Made by a program: the position numbers and the translations under genes
Shown here: positions 33,930-46,353 of the stretch, piece after piece
Numbering within the stretch: position 1 is the stretch's first letter
Layout of the letters: the number at the start of each line of letters is the position of its first letter
Source: Austropuccinia psidii
Taxonomy: Eukaryota; Basidiomycota; Pucciniomycetes; Pucciniales; Sphaerophragmiaceae
DNA length: 64,000 nt
Direction of reading: 5' to 3'
Assembly: GCA_023105745.1 (NCBI GenBank)
Contig: JALGQZ010000003.1
Coordinates: 46,892,696 to 46,956,695 of the forward strand
Notes under the pieces: generated by a model
Told to the model about the DNA's origin: nothing
The model's database searches: none
Seen by the model: only the letters and a program-made list of their open reading frames with translations

Positions 33930-34330
33930 TTAGTCCTTGTATGACTTTAAACTACAGGGTAGCAACCTGAAGGCTAAAAATTAGTCCTTGTATGACTTTA
34001 AACTACAGGGTAGCAACCTGAAGGCTAAAATTAGTCCTTGTATGACTTTAAACTACAGGGTAGCAACCTGAAGGCTAAAATTAGTCCTTGTATGACTTTA
34101 AACAACAGGGTAGCAACCTGAAGGCTAAAATTAGTCCTTGTATGACTTTAAACTACAGGGTAGCAACCTTAAGGCTAAAATTAGTCCTTGTATGACTTTA
34201 AACTACAGGGTAGCAACCTGAAGGCTAAAATTAGTCCTTGTATGACTTTAAACTACAGGGTGGTTCCCAGACGGCCAAGATTTAGTCTTTTTATGACTCA
34301 AACTACAGGGGTAGCACATCAGAGGGCTGA
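33930..34330 (+). repeat. 50-bp tandem array of stem-loops in element B
   Basis: Seven near-identical 50-bp units start at 33931, 33981, 34031, 34081, 34131, 34181 and 34231, with a divergent eighth at about 34281. Each holds CCTTGTA-TGACTTTAAAC-TACAGGG, a 7-bp stem (one G-T pair) with an 11-nt loop, followed by TAGCAACCTGAAGGCTA. It is the same motif as the element A array, here homogenised into a regular tandem. Confidence 0.92.
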
Positions 34331-34460
34331 ATATGCAAGTAAAATCAAGGAATCAAGAAAATAAAAAAAATGAAGATATCAAAATTAACAACCAAGGTGA
34401 ATAATAGAATAATAAAGACTTCAAGGTGAAATTAATGAAGAATATTCAATCAAAAGAAAA

Positions 34461-34919
34461 TACCAACGAGAAGAGCTATTGGAGGCAAGAACCATACAGA
34501 TTGTGGAAAAACAAGAAACAAGATTAGCAGCAGCACAGAAGTTGAGAGATTAAAGACACAAATCAGTTTAATATTTGGACAAAAAGATGGCACATAGACT
34601 GAGAAATCCACTTGAACCAGGGGACTTGGTATTAGTTTATAATAAACCACTTGAGTCACAGTGGGGTTTACTCTTCAAGAACCATTGGAATAGACCTTAT
34701 ATAGTCATAAATCAAATTAATAATGGACCTTATGAGCTTGAATAATTGGATGGCACTAAACTTACAAGAAAATCTGCAGCAAGTCACATCAAGAGGTTTT
34801 ATCCCAGAGGAAAGAAAGTTGAATCAAGTACAGAGGCAGAAAATGACAGCAGTGAAGAAATTGAAGATGAAGATTTAATATCAGAGGGAGAAGAAATTGA
34901 TCAAAATGGATATGATTGA
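34461..34919 (+). pseudogene. Element B Pol C-terminal remnant
   Basis: Only the part after the integrase core survives. EELLEART, then LDKKMAHRLRNPLEPGDLVLVYNK and NQINNGPYELE match element A Pol residues just downstream of its integrase domain, and an acidic tail ends at TGA 34917-34919. In-frame stops are present at 34551-34553, 34569-34571 and 34743-34745. About 2.7 kb that A devotes to RT, RNase H and integrase is absent, and the remnant lies about 130 bp after the stem-loop array. An internal deletion therefore joined the array to the end of pol. B would depend on another element for replication enzymes. Confidence 0.85.
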
Positions 34920-34960
34920 TATTGGCAAGCTTTTCAACTGGAATGCTGGGGAAAGCATTA

Positions 34961-34974
34961 AATAGAGAGGGGGA
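34961..34974 (+). other. Polypurine tract of element B
   Basis: AATAGAGAGGGGGA lies directly before the 3' LTR. Confidence 0.85.
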
Positions 34975-36768
34975 TGTGGTATTCCATACCATTAGTACCA
35001 GTTTCAAGCTTACCAATAAAACAAAAGAAAAAAATGATAATAAAAAGAATTATGCAAAACAGATTTACACATTACAATTACAAATTTCAAAAAGAAATAT
35101 ACAATACACAGCCTCAAGATCTTATCAAAACAGTATAGTATCAAAAAATTTATCCACCTTATTGCATCATCAATAACAAATTATGTCATTAAAGGCAGTT
35201 AATCTAAATAAAGGTATATGAAGATGGACCAAAGCATCAGAAGATGTATTTTCCCCACCTTGATTGAATTTAAAGAAGAAATACCTCAAGGCTATGCATA
35301 AAATTTCAATATATTTTCCAAGAAAAAATGCTTCCTTAGTAATAATAACACGCATCAAACTTGATAGAAATGATAAAATCTCCACATGAAATGATACAAT
35401 ACTAAAATAAAACCACCAGAATAATTCTCTCAGAACATACATAAGAAATAGAAACAAAAAGACTTTCCCCACCTTCAAGAAAACATCACCAGCCAAATTA
35501 TCTCAAATACATCACATGATTTTGATAAGAAACAGAAACACCAGCATAATTTTCTCATATATATCATATGACTAGAAGACAGTTCAATTGTCAGGAGCTG
35601 TATTTGCTCCACTTTCTTGGCAAAAAGAAAATTCCACCAGCCAAATTATCTCAAATACATCACATGATCTTGATAAGGAAAAGAACCACCAGCATAATTC
35701 TCTCATAACATACGTAAAAATAGAAACAAAAAATACTTTCCCCACCTTCAAGAAAACATCACCAGCAATATTTTCTCAATGACCGCACATGACTCTGATA
35801 AAAAGAAAATCTCACCAGCCAAATTATCTCAAATTCATCACATGATTTTGATAAGAAAAAGCACCACCAGCATAATTCTCTCAGAAAACACGTTGCTACA
35901 CCAAAACTACACGTCTCACTAGCTAAAACCTCTCAACTATGATTTTTTCTAAGTACCCTGTTTTGAGAAGCTCTATGGAGGCCCAAAAGCTACAAATAGA
36001 GGTCCTCTCTCCCTCATTTTTCCCATCATCATGGAACAAGTTCCCACTATCCAGGATCACCACCATCCCTGAACTAGCAGGATATCTAGAATAGTAGTAG
36101 TGTTTTAGTAGTGAAAAGCTCAGTAGCCTTGCTCAGTAGCTTAGTATTAGTAAAGAATAGTAGTATTAACATAGTAAAAATCTCAGTAGCCTTTCTCAGT
36201 GGCTTAGTATTATTAAAAAAAGAAAAGTAGTAGTGATATAAAACTCAGTATTAAAAAAAAAAATTTAAAAAGAATCAGATCCAGTAGTCTTATTATTAGT
36301 ACTCATATCAAAAAAAAATCATTATAATCAACCTAAACCATAAAAAAAATATATATTCTTATCATTCTTATTAAAAAAGATAAACAAAAAAAAATATTAT
36401 TATTAGCTTTATTAAAATAACAGAAACCCAAACATATATATATATTATCATCACTTTTATTAAAATAAAGTAAAAAAAAATCTTAGTGTTTATTTTGCCA
36501 GAACTTTAGATCAGAGTATTTACTGTAGTGTTATTGATAGGTCTGATTTAGAGACTGCTGATAAGTCTTCTCTATCTGTTAAAGCCAAAAATCTTGTTTT
36601 ATTTTGTGATTCTCTGTAGGCTGACTATTCAGTATTATTTAGAGGGGCAGCTAATACACCTTAGAACCCATGGTTATTGGACAAATCTGAAATTCAAAAC
36701 AGACTTACCAATAATTTCCCCCTCAAGGTACTGCCTTATTTCATCCCACACCAAAAGGAGTTCCCACA
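34975..36768 (+). repeat. Element B 3' LTR
   Basis: At 1794 bp it equals the reconstructed length of the 5' LTR. The TATA position (35991) reads TACAAATAG, a T-to-C change. It ends GTTCCCACA and is followed directly by the copia RNase H sequence. Confidence 0.93.
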
Positions 36769-37268
36769 GCGAAGGAAAGGCCTTGGAAGGTTCAATAACA
36801 GGCTTCTGTGATTCATATTGGGGAAGCAATTTTGACGGTAGATCTTCCTCTGGGCATGGACTTATGTATGGGGGTTTGATTACGTGGAAGATCAAGAAGA
36901 AACCAACAGTGGCACTATCAACAACTGAAGCTGAACTCAAATTGATGATGGAACTCATTCAAGATTCAATATGGGTAAAGGGTTTAATGAAGGATTTCAA
37001 GCTTCAACCAAATATCAAGATACACTGTGATAACCAAGGGGCAATAGCTTTGTGCTGCAACCCTCTTTGTCATCATCGGACAAGGTACATTAACATCCAA
37101 ATCAATCGGTTACGGGACATGATTGAACATGAAGGGGTGGACCTTTTGTATATCTCAACAAATGAAATGTGGGCAGACATATTAACAAAAGGCCTTGGGA
37201 GGATCAAGAACATCAAATTCAAGACGTCTATGAAGTTAATCACACACTCGAACATGAAGGGGTGTTAA
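36769..37268 (+). pseudogene. Ty1/copia RNase H, 3' end of pol
   Basis: The copia frame cut at 3704 resumes here: EGKALEGSITGFCDSYWGSN, then SSSGHGLMYGGLITW, ALSTTEAELKLMMELIQDSIW, HCDNQGAIAL and ADILTKGL, the standard order of copia RNase H and pol C-terminus. It removes the RNA strand of the RNA-DNA hybrid during replication. The segment itself has no stop until TAA at 37266-37268. Together with 2434-3704 it shows that element B landed in the RT/RNase H connection region. Confidence 0.9.
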
Positions 37269-37337
37269 GATCATCATTGGAAATTAGAATAGTAGTGTAA
37301 TTTGTAAATAAAAGTTAAATGCCATGGTGTTAAGATC
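37263..37337 (+). repeat. Start of the copia 3' LTR
   Basis: GAAGGGG followed by TGTTAAGATC is a typical copia polypurine tract and LTR start, overlapping the stop codon. TGTTAAGATC occurs again at 37328. Element D interrupts the LTR at 37338, so its remainder lies beyond the window if it survives. Confidence 0.7.
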
Positions 37338-39363
37338 TGTGAGCCTTCGAGATATGACCACATACCCAATAAGGTCACAAGAAACACTCAGAATAATTAT
37401 ACCTTTAAGATAATTATACTAAAATTACTTAGAATATCATACATTAAAAATACTTACTTCAAAAATACAAAAATACCATAAATTGGTACAAAAATTGGTT
37501 TAACTTAAAAACCAATGAATCAACATGTGAAATAAAATATACCATTGGATTCTCCATGGTAAAATACACATATACCATTTTTATGGAATATCTGTAAAGT
37601 CAATATTTAATGAGTTATAAGGAATAATACCTTATAAAAACCATGAATCCTTATTTATTTCAAGAACCAATGAAACAACATGTGAAATAAATTGTACAAT
37701 TAGATTCCCCATGAATATTCACACATAAAACAATTAATGAGCTAATTTCCAAAGTTAATACTTAAGGAATTAACCTGAATATATGCACTTTTTTGGTCAA
37801 CGCATATATTCAAGGATCATAGCTAATATCTCTTAAACTATACAAGATAGAGTGATGAACCAAAAATAAAGCTACCACGTAATTACTGTAAGAACACAGA
37901 TATGAGCTTTATTTTATAATTTTTAAACAAGGTTAAAACCTATGATGAAATATTGATAAAAATCAACAGAGCTGTTGACCACTTTGTTGTGAAAGTGGTC
38001 CAAACTTGAAATAAAGCACACAGTTGGATTCTACTAGTTCATCCGTAAATAATGATGTAATTTTTATTATTAAATTCAGGGTATAACCCCCTGAAATCAT
38101 GATTTGAAGTTTAAAATATTGAATTTCGACAGAAAAGACGAGTTACAAGAAAAATCATCAAAATTAGAGTTTTGATGATGTAATGAAAGGCTCTTGGCAG
38201 AATAATAAGGTTATGTCAGGCTATCAGAATTCACTCTCTGAATTGCTTTAGCGTGTAAAACTTAAAAGGTATTAAAGATCAAAGTTTGAGCTTAAACTGA
38301 GCAGTTATGATCACCTACTGTAACCTTAAATTAAGTTTAACAGTCATATGAGTGATAAAATTGGTGAATACTATTAGTTTGTGATTAAAACTAATAAAAT
38401 CCACGAAATTTGGGGTTCTGCCAAGCCTCTGATGTCATCAAACTTAGAGTTATAGTGATAACTCTAAATAATGGTGTAATAATGATGTAATATGGTTTGA
38501 TCATGATGTAATCATCCTCAAACCTTAAAATATTGATCAATTCCAGTGGATATGATCAGTACACGTCTACTAGAAGCCTGCTGGACTCTAGGAGGGAGGT
38601 ATTTACTATAAATAGAGCTCTTTTTACTCTGTTTTCCCCTCAGACGCATCAACAACATTAAATCAATTAAATCAAAGGTAATTTCTTTATTCTTTATATA
38701 TAAGACTATTATATTATTAAAGACCAAAAACCTCCATGTTATAATCATCTATTTTGATGTGATTAAATCATTTATTTAATTGTTTTTGCTAAAAATCTCT
38801 CTAAAAACTCATTTCCACGTAAAAATCAAGAATATTAGTAATTTTTCTTTATTTTTATTGTAAATACAATTTGAAAAGGTTGTATTTATATTTTTTGGCG
38901 TAAAATATCTCAAAATTATTATATTAAGTGTTAAAAGTAGGTTATTTTCTCTTATTATAATAATTTTCTCTTTATTATTATTTTAATAATTATTTAATTA
39001 ATATAAATAGTATTTATATTAATTTATAACTATAATATTGGTAATATTATTGTTATTAATTGTTTTTTATTAAGAAAAAACAATTTTTTACGCCTTTATT
39101 ATTTGTTTGTAACAATAATAAAGTGCTTTTAAATATATTAATTACTTTATATTAATATATTTATTTTATTATATTATATTTTATAATATAAATTATATTA
39201 TTATATTTTATTAATAATATAATTAATTTTACCCCATAAATATAATAATTCTTTATTATTATAATTATTTTTTATCTTATTTATTTCATTCATAAGGACA
39301 TTCATAGTACAATAAGTAATAAATTAGTAATTTTTACTTATTGTTTCATAGTCAAACCTTACA
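37338..39363 (+). repeat. Element D 5' LTR
   Basis: This 2026-bp LTR runs from TGTGAGCC to CCTTACA. A TATA box (TATAAATAG) is at 38607-38615 and a splice-donor-like AAAG/GTAATT at 38677/38678. Element E LTRs are the same family. Confidence 0.92.
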
Positions 39364-39365
39364 TT

Positions 39366-39381
39366 TGGGGGCCTGGCCGTG
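39366..39381 (+). other. Primer-binding site of element D
   Basis: TGGGGGCCTGGCCGTG lies 2 nt after the LTR. The same 16-mer occurs in E (52852-52867) and F (58398-58413). It could pair with a tRNA ending in CCCCCA; the tRNA is not identified. Confidence 0.65.
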
Positions 39382-39517
39382 ATATTTACTTTAAAGACCT
39401 TTTAAAAAGATTCTAATTGGGCTTATTCAATAATAAATTATATTTATAATCATAAAATTATATAATAATTTTATATTTTATTGATTTTAAAAGCTATTGT
39501 GGCATTTGGAAAGAAAT

Positions 39518-40954
39518 TGTCAGGCTGAGTCTATATTGAAGTGGTAATAAGAGTATTTACAACTAGAATTATGACTGTGACACGTAGAAAATTGATTAAA
39601 AATAAGAGTTTCTGATTTTAAGGATGATTTATACTATATTTAAAGGGTTCTACTATTGGAAAATAGTGGTGGTGAGCGCTATTGAGAACCCAGGGTGCAA
39701 TCTTACCAGTTGAGTTACTATAATAAGAGTTACAATAATTAAATATATAATTATACCTGTTTATTACCCAAGAGTAAAACTGTTTTTGACAGTTTACTAC
39801 CTAGGGTATTCAAGAGCAAGATGAGGAAAAGCTTTTGGCTGTGAAAAGCCCTCCTTTTATCCTAAAATTGAGGTGGAAAGGCTGCTAGACCTTTCCACGT
39901 AGAGGAAGTGAAGATTTTTCACTCTCTATGACAGGCTTGTGGTTTGCAAACAGCCTGTATACCCTGTATTGGGCTCAGATGTGGTTTTGAAACCACATCT
40001 GGCCAGTTTTCACCAATACAGGGTGAATATTTTCATCTGGGGACCTCACAGCCTGATTCTGACATGTATGACGCGTAGAATGCTGTACAGAAACTGTATG
40101 GGACCCCAGTATTGACTGACATATGAGGTATTGAAGTAAAAACATGCTTCTTCGTCTATTTGACACCTCATATTCATGGTTATGGGATATTATCCCATGG
40201 TAAGGCTGTATCTGACAGCAGGTGGGATTTTGACCTTAAAATGGTCATAACTCTGTCAGTTTTTGAGATATCAAGCTCAAAGCTGGTTCATTGAATAGCT
40301 CTGTATGAGCTCTACACAATGGTACCCAACTTGACATGGTTATCATTAAATATGACAAAGTTATCCCATGTACAAGTATTTTTGTACATTGGCGTGGTCT
40401 GGGCAAAAGCTGTATTAAGCTTGTTTGGCCAATAACTTCTGTTGTAGTTGAGCTATGAGGAAATGGATGGCACCATCAGATAGCCCTGATTGTTCTCTTT
40501 CCAAAAAGACCCCACTTTAGGTATCTCACACTAAAACTGTAAAAGTTAGATGAGAGGTGAATGTTTTGTTCACCCTTATTTGGTCTGAATTTGACCATAA
40601 CTCAAGTAATACTGGTGCTAGCTCAGTTTGGCTAGCACCATTAGATACCCCTGGCTTAGAGCTTCATTTTGAATACCCATTTGATGGGGTTAAGCCTCTC
40701 CTTCTAGATTTTAGATGAGAGGTGAAAATTAAGGTTTATGCTCAGCAATAACTTTGAGCAGGAATAACTTTGTTATTTCTTGTCCTATGGTGATGGGACT
40801 TATATTTTCAGAAAGAGGTGAGTTTCCTCTTTCTTCTGATACCTTTTGAGTTAATTTGGCTCAGCTCCATGTTTTGGTGGTATTTGGCTATGCCATTGGT
40901 TTATGGTATTTTGGCTGTCATGCTTGTGCTCTGGTTTTGAGTCACAGGCTGACA
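39518..40954 (-). repeat. Element F 3' LTR
   Basis: It is 1437 bp, TGTCAGCC to CTGACA on the minus strand, nearly identical to 58417-59853. A polypurine tract (TTTTAGAGGGAGGGTA on the minus strand, 40955-40970) lies next to it. Confidence 0.95.
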
Positions 40955-40978
40955 TACCCTCCCTCTAAAAAAGGCTCA

Positions 40979-43900
40979 TCATTGATGAGACTGTTCAGTC
41001 CTCCTAGAGGCTCTGAATCTCCTTAGATGAAGGTTCCCATCTGGTATGGCATCTTCTGCCAACCATTTGTCTTTGTCAGCTGTCTGGTTCTTGAATCTGA
41101 CTAGATATTGTCTCTGATCCTTCCCATTAAGTCTGATTTTTCTGGCCCTGATGATTTTACTCACAGGTCTAGGAGAGTCTCCTACTTCCACTATTTCTGG
41201 TGGAGTGATGTTTTTCTTCCTGGAGGGGAATTTATCCTCCTCTGTTTGGAAGTATGGTTTGACCAGGCTTACTGGAAAGACTGGGTGTTTCCTAGAAAAC
41301 TCCTCAGTGAGTTTGACCTCTACTGCATTCTTCCCTATCAACTTAATGATAGTGAAGGGCCCTACAAATGAGTCTCTCATCTTCTTGGGTCCTTTGAGAT
41401 TGTTAAAGCTTAGTGTAGACACTAACACCTGGTCCCCTTCCTTGAAGTCAGGTTCCATATGTGATTTGTCCCACCTCTGCTTGTTATACTCTTTGGCCTC
41501 AGCTATGCATTTGGCAGCAGTATCACAGGCTTTTTTCCACATATCATGGAAGTCTTTGGCTGTGGGGTGGATGGTAAGAATATTTTTCTTCAAGTGATCC
41601 ACAGGTAACAGGGGATTCCACCCTTTCTCTACCAGTGCAGGTGTTTTTCCTGTGGTAGAGTGCTGGCTTGTATTATAAGCCAGTTGGACTGCTGGTAAGA
41701 GGGTGACCCAATCATGGGTGTATCCCTCATGATCCTTGTATTCCATGCCATAGGCACAGAACCTCCTGAGGATGTCCTCCATTGTTTGGATCATCCTCTC
41801 AGCTAGGCCATCTGTTTGTGGATGGTAAGCTGTGGAAAAAGCAAGCTTGGTGCCAAGCATGTCATATAAATTGGTCCAAAATTCAGATGTGAATTTTGGG
41901 TCCCTGTCACTGATTATGATCTTAGGGACTCCACAGGTGGATATGATGTTATTCCAAAATAACAGAGCAGTGTCCATGGCTGTGTCCTCTTTATGGCATG
42001 GTAGACATCTCATGCTCTTGCTGAACCTATCAACTATGATTAAGCAGGCATTGTAGTTTTCTTTGCCTCCTGGGACAAGTCCTGTGACCCAGTCCATGTT
42101 GATGGTTTCCCATGGGTGTTTGGGTTCTTCTATGTGTTGAAGCAACCCATATTTCTTCCCATGCTTTCTATTTGCCTTTTGGCATCTTTCACAAGTGTTG
42201 ATGTATTCACTCAAGTCTTGCTCCCACTTGGGCCACCAAGCTGTGCTTGCTACCCTCTCTTTAGTCCTGTCTTCACTCATGTGTCCCATGTAGGGGAAGT
42301 CATGGCATTCCTGCAGGATTAAAGAGATGTGGTCTCTGTCTATCACTGTGAGTGCACTGGTGTGCTTGTCTCTGTGATAAATCAGGCCATCTATAAGGAA
42401 TAATTTATTGTCCTTATAGGCCCTCAACCAGGGTTCCTCCAGCTGGGTTTCCAGTTCTGGGCTCCTGTATTTTTGTTGAAGGAGTTGGAGTAGTATGCTA
42501 CACTGTTTGTGTTTAGCATATGATTTCAGCACTGCATTAAAAAATTCATTGGGCAGTTCTGAGGAGCTTATTCCCAGTATGGGGGTTTCTGTCCCTTCTG
42601 GATCAGTGTTTCCACTGTCAAGGGTACCACTCCCTGGTGCCCATTCAGAGAATCTGAAGTTCTTCTTCCTATTTATTTCCATAAAATGGATAGGAATTTT
42701 TGCAGCAACTTCAGGGTCATAAGCTGGATTTCTTTTGACATTGTCCAGTGGCCATCTGCTAAGGCCGTCTGCATTGGTATGGCTTTTACCTTCTTTGTAT
42801 ATGATGGTCATGTTCCCTCTATACTCCTGGATGGCTATTTGCCATCTCAGCATGTGTCTATTAGTAGTCTTCATGTTTAGTAAAGACTTCAAGGCTGTGC
42901 AGTCTGTGTAGACTTCAAAGACTGCACCCTCCAAATAATAATGGAGTTTTTCTAGAGCCCAGACTAGACATAGACATTCTGTCTGGGTGGCCCCATACCT
43001 GGCTTCTGAGTCTTTCAGCTGCCTGGAGATGTAACATATTACACCTTCTCTTGGTTCACCATCCACAATTTGTCTTTGGTGAAGGGCTGCTCCCAAGCCT
43101 TGGCTGCATGCTGCATCTATATATAACTTGAATGGTAGTTCAAAGTCAGGCAAGATCAGCACAGGTGCATTTGTGAGTTCATATTTGATCTTCTCATATG
43201 CATCCCTCCTTTCCTTGGTTATTTCAAAAACTACATCCTTTGAGCATAACTTGTATAAACTACTAGTTATGTTGGAAAAGTTCTTGATGTGGTTTCTATA
43301 GTAGCTAGCAAATCCAAGGAAAGATTGCATCTCTTTTATGTTCTTTGGTACTGGCTTTTGCAGTACTGCTGCTACTTTGTTCTGGTCAATTGCCAGACTA
43401 AGTCCTGAGACTTTGTGTCCTAGAGCTAGTAGCTCTTTTTGGCCAAAATTACACTTTTTAAGTGAAATTTTCAGATTGATTGGTGTACATTTACTTAGCA
43501 CTCTGTCTATGTATTGTACATGGTCTTCCCATGTCTCTGAGTATATAATGATATCATCAATATATACTACCATCCAGCCTTCCATTATTTCTTCTTGAAA
43601 TATGGTGTCCATCATCCTTTGGAAGTGGGCTGGTGCATTCTTGATGCCAAATGGCATCCTGGTATACTCATATATGCCCATATGGCATATTATTCTGAGC
43701 AACTTCATGGAGTTTGGTTTAACTCCATTTTGGTGGAAGCCTTTCATACAATCCATCTTGGTTATGTATTTATCTTTGACCAGCTTATCCAGGGCATGAG
43801 GTATCCTTGGTATAGGGTACCTGTCTGCTTTTGTGTAGTTATTCAGGGCTCTGAAGTCTCCACACAATCTAGACTTGCCATCATGCCAGGTGATTAGGAC

Positions 43901-44221
43901 AGGAGTGGTGATTTCCACTATTTCATTATGTCCAATCTTCCTGATGACATCCATGTCCAGGAGTTCATTGATGTGTTTTTCAATTTCTTTCCTGGTTTCC
44001 AGACTTGCTGGGTAAGGAGGTCTCCTCAGCATGGGTGGATAAGGTCTTTCCACATCCAGATATAGTTCTATATCATGGCCTTTAATCTTGCCTAGTGGCT
44101 CTTCACCAATGGCAAATGCTGGTCTGTTCTTCCTCAGCATCTTCAGTAAACTTAGTTTTTGTTTACTGGTGAGGGTAGTGCTAAACTGTCCCTCCTTGAA
44201 TTCCTTCAAGAGTTCTTCTAG
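40979..44221 (-). CDS. pol: Element F Pol: RT, RNase H, integrase, chromodomain-like tail
   Basis: This is the second part of one Gag-Pol frame, separated from the first by element E. Removing E and one TGGAT joins CAG GAT CCA to CTA GAA GAA with the frame kept. RT shows [26 protein letters not shown] and the active site [11 protein letters not shown]. RNase H follows ([25 protein letters not shown]). Integrase has the HHCC finger ([23 protein letters not shown]) and DDE residues in [15 protein letters not shown] and GLAERMIQ. The tail [23 protein letters not shown] resembles a chromodomain, which in chromoviruses directs integration to modified chromatin. There are no stops in 1080 residues. 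Confidence 0.95.
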   Translation of the reverse strand, partial: LEELLKEFKEGQFSTTLTSKQKLSLLKMLRKNRPAFAIGEEPLGKIKGHDIELYLDVERPYPPMLRRPPYPASLETRKEIEKHINELLDMDVIRKIGHNEIVEITTPVLITWHDGKSRLCGDFRALNNYTKADRYPIPRIPHALDKLVKDKYITKMDCMKGFHQNGVKPNSMKLLRIICHMGIYEYTRMPFGIKNAPAHFQRMMDTIFQEEIMEGWMVVYIDDIIIYSETWEDHVQYIDRVLSKCTPINLKISLKKCNFGQKELLALGHKVSGLSLAIDQNKVAAVLQKPVPKNIKEMQSFLGFASYYRNHIKNFSNITSSLYKLCSKDVVFEITKERRDAYEKIKYELTNAPVLILPDFELPFKLYIDAACSQGLGAALHQRQIVDGEPREGVICYISRQLKDSEARYGATQTECLCLVWALEKLHYYLEGAVFEVYTDCTALKSLLNMKTTNRHMLRWQIAIQEYRGNMTIIYKEGKSHTNADGLSRWPLDNVKRNPAYDPEVAAKIPIHFMEINRKKNFRFSEWAPGSGTLDSGNTDPEGTETPILGISSSELPNEFFNAVLKSYAKHKQCSILLQLLQQKYRSPELETQLEEPWLRAYKDNKLFLIDGLIYHRDKHTSALTVIDRDHISLILQECHDFPYMGHMSEDRTKERVASTAWWPKWEQDLSEYINTCERCQKANRKHGKKYGLLQHIEEPKHPWETINMDWVTGLVPGGKENYNACLIIVDRFSKSMRCLPCHKEDTAMDTALLFWNNIISTCGVPKIIISDRDPKFTSEFWTNLYDMLGTKLAFSTAYHPQTDGLAERMIQTMEDILRRFCAYGMEYKDHEGYTHDWVTLLPAVQLAYNTSQHSTTGKTPALVEKGWNPLLPVDHLKKNILTIHPTAKDFHDMWKKACDTAAKCIAEAKEYNKQRWDKSHMEPDFKEGDQVLVSTLSFNNLKGPKKMRDSFVGPFTIIKLIGKNAVEVKLTEEFSRKHPVFPVSLVKPYFQTEEDKFPSRKKNITPPEIVEVGDSPRPVSKIIRARKIRLNGKDQRQYLVRFKNQTADKDKWLAEDAIPDGNLHLRRFRASRRTEQSHQ

Positions 44222-44226
44222 TGGAT

Positions 44227-46235
44227 TGTAAGGTTTGACTATGAAACAATAAGTAAAAATTACTAATTTATTACTTATTGTACTCTGAATGTCCTTATAA
44301 TTGAAATGAATAAGATTAAAATAATAATAATAATAAAGAAATATTATTATTATGGTGTAAAAATATTATATTATTAAATAAATATAACAATATAATTAAT
44401 ATTATATGAAATTATAATATTGTAAATAATATATTAATATAAAGTAATTAATATATTATAAAGCTCTTTATTATTGTTACCAACAAATAATAAAGGCGTA
44501 AAAAACTGTTTTTCATAAATAAAAAACAATTAATAACAATAATATTACCAATATTAAAGTTATATATTAATATAAATACTATTTATATTAATTAAGAATT
44601 ATTAAGAGTAATAATAAGAGAGAAATTATTATAATAAGATGAAATAACCTACTTTTAACACTTAAAATAATAATTTTGAGATATTTTACGCCAAAAGAAT
44701 ATAATACAACTTTTTCAAATTGTATTTACAATAAAAAATAAAGGAAATTTACTAAATTTCTTGATTTTACGTGGAAATGAGTTTATAGAGAGATTTATGA
44801 CAAAAACAATTAAAGAATTGATTTAATCACGTAAAAATAGTGATTAATATTAAGATTGTCTTTGGTCTTTAATAATATAAGAGTTTTATATATAAAGAAT
44901 AAAGAAATTACCTTTTATTTAATTGATTTAATGTTTTTGATGCGTCTGAGGGGAAAATAGAGTAAAAAGAGCTCTATTTATAGTAAATACCTCCCTCCTA
45001 GAGTCCAAAAGGCTTCTAGTAGACGTGTACTGATCATATCCACTGGAATTGATCAATATTTTAAGGTTTGGAGATGATTACATCATTATCAAACCATATT
45101 ACATCATTATTACACCATTATTTAGAGTTATCACTATAACTCTAAAGTTGATGACATCAGAGGCTTGGCAGAACCCCAAATTTCGTGGATTTTATTAGTT
45201 TTAATCATAAACTAATAGTATTCACCAATTGTATCACTCTTAAGACTGTTAAACTTAAATTAAGGTTACAGTGTGTGATCATAACTGCTCAAATTAAGCT
45301 CAAACTTTGATCCTCAATAACTTTTAAGATTTACACGCTACAGAAATTCAGAGAGTGAATTCTGACAGCCTGGCATAACCTTATTATGCTTCCAAGAGCT
45401 TTTCATTACATCATCAAAACTCCAATTTTGATGATTTTTCTTGTAACTCATCTTTTCTGTCAAAATTCAATACTTTAAACTTCAAACCTTGATTTCAGGG
45501 GGTTATACCCTGAATTTAATAGTAAGAACTACATCATTCTTCACGAATGAACTAGTAGAATCCAACTGTATACTTTTTTTTAAGTTTGGAACACTTTCAC
45601 AACAAAGTGGTCAACAGCTCTGTTGATTTTTATCAATAATTCATCATAGGTTTTAACCTTGTTTATAATTTGTAAAATAAAGTTCATATCTGTGCTCTTA
45701 CAGTAATTACGTGGTAACTTTATTTTTGGTTCATCATTCTATCATGTATAGTTTAGAAGATATTAGCTATGATCCTTGAATATATGCGTTGACCAAAAAA
45801 GTGCATATATTCAGGTTAATTCCTTAAGTATCAACATTGGAAATTAGCTTATTAATTGTTTTATGTGTGGATTTTCATGGGGAATCCACTGGTACAATTT
45901 ATTTCACATTTTGTGCCACTAGTTCTTGAGATAAATAAGGTTTTATGGTTTTTATAAGGTATTATACCTTATAATTCCTTAAATATTGACTTTACAGATA
46001 TGCCATAAAAATGGTATATGTGTATTTTTCCATGGGGAATCCAATGGTATAATTTATTTTACATGTTGATTCATTTTATTTTAAGTTAAACCAATTTGTG
46101 TACCAATTTATGGTATTTTTTGTATATTTAAGTAATTATTCTTAATGGATAATTATTCTAAGTAATTTTAATATAATTATTCTGAGTATTTTTTGTGACC
46201 TTATTGGGTATGTGGTCATATCTCAAAGTCTCACA
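44227..46235 (-). repeat. Element E 3' LTR
   Basis: On the minus strand it runs from TGTGAGAC to CCTTACA. A TATA box lies at 44974-44982 on the minus strand. The preceding purine-rich GGTGGTAGGGAA on the minus strand (46236-46247) is the likely polypurine tract. Confidence 0.93.
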
Positions 46236-46353
46236 TTCCCTACCACCAAAAAAGATTGTACCACAATCTGATATGTGTGATTAGGGTATCATCCACTGTC
46301 CTACCTCTTCATTAGACTTTGTTAGTCTTGAAGCTCAATAATGCTTAACTTTT

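Larger units (their letters stand above)
3705..36768 (+). mobile_element. Element B, Ty3/gypsy-type LTR retrotransposon with nested insertions
   Basis: Element B inserted into the copia pol gene. Its two LTRs are both 1794 bp once element A and one duplicated ACAT are removed from the left LTR. The interior holds a primer-binding site, a long Gag-protease frame, hairpin repeats, a 50-bp-period tandem array, a remnant of the pol C-terminus and a polypurine tract. RT, RNase H and the integrase core are missing, so B is non-autonomous. The flanks are GCAG on the left and GCGA on the right. A perfect target duplication is not visible; only a CAG or GC overlap is possible, depending on where the LTR end is placed. 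Confidence 0.85.

Noticed and set aside
33930..34330. Regular 50-bp direct repeats that look like a CRISPR array
   Set aside because: The units are wholly identical with no variable spacers, there are no cas genes, and the setting is a eukaryotic retrotransposon. It is a tandem repeat of the stem-loop motif.
35170..35496. A 108-codon minus-strand frame repeated in B-type LTRs (also 3900-4226 and 30035-30361)
   Set aside because: It recurs because the LTRs are copies of one another. The predicted protein is a low-complexity hydrophobic translation of AT-rich repeats.
36769..36772. Perfect 4-bp target duplication for element B
   Set aside because: The flanks are GCAG and GCGA. Only CAG or GC can be matched by moving the LTR end, so no clear duplication can be claimed.
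39975..40166. Identical 63-codon minus-strand frames in both F LTRs (also 58874-59065)
   Set aside because: The similarity is explained by LTR identity. There are no protein features or promoter evidence.
41108..43897. Several plus-strand frames opposite F pol and similar ones opposite E pol and gag
   Set aside because: They are shadows of strongly supported coding on the other strand, with no motifs of their own.
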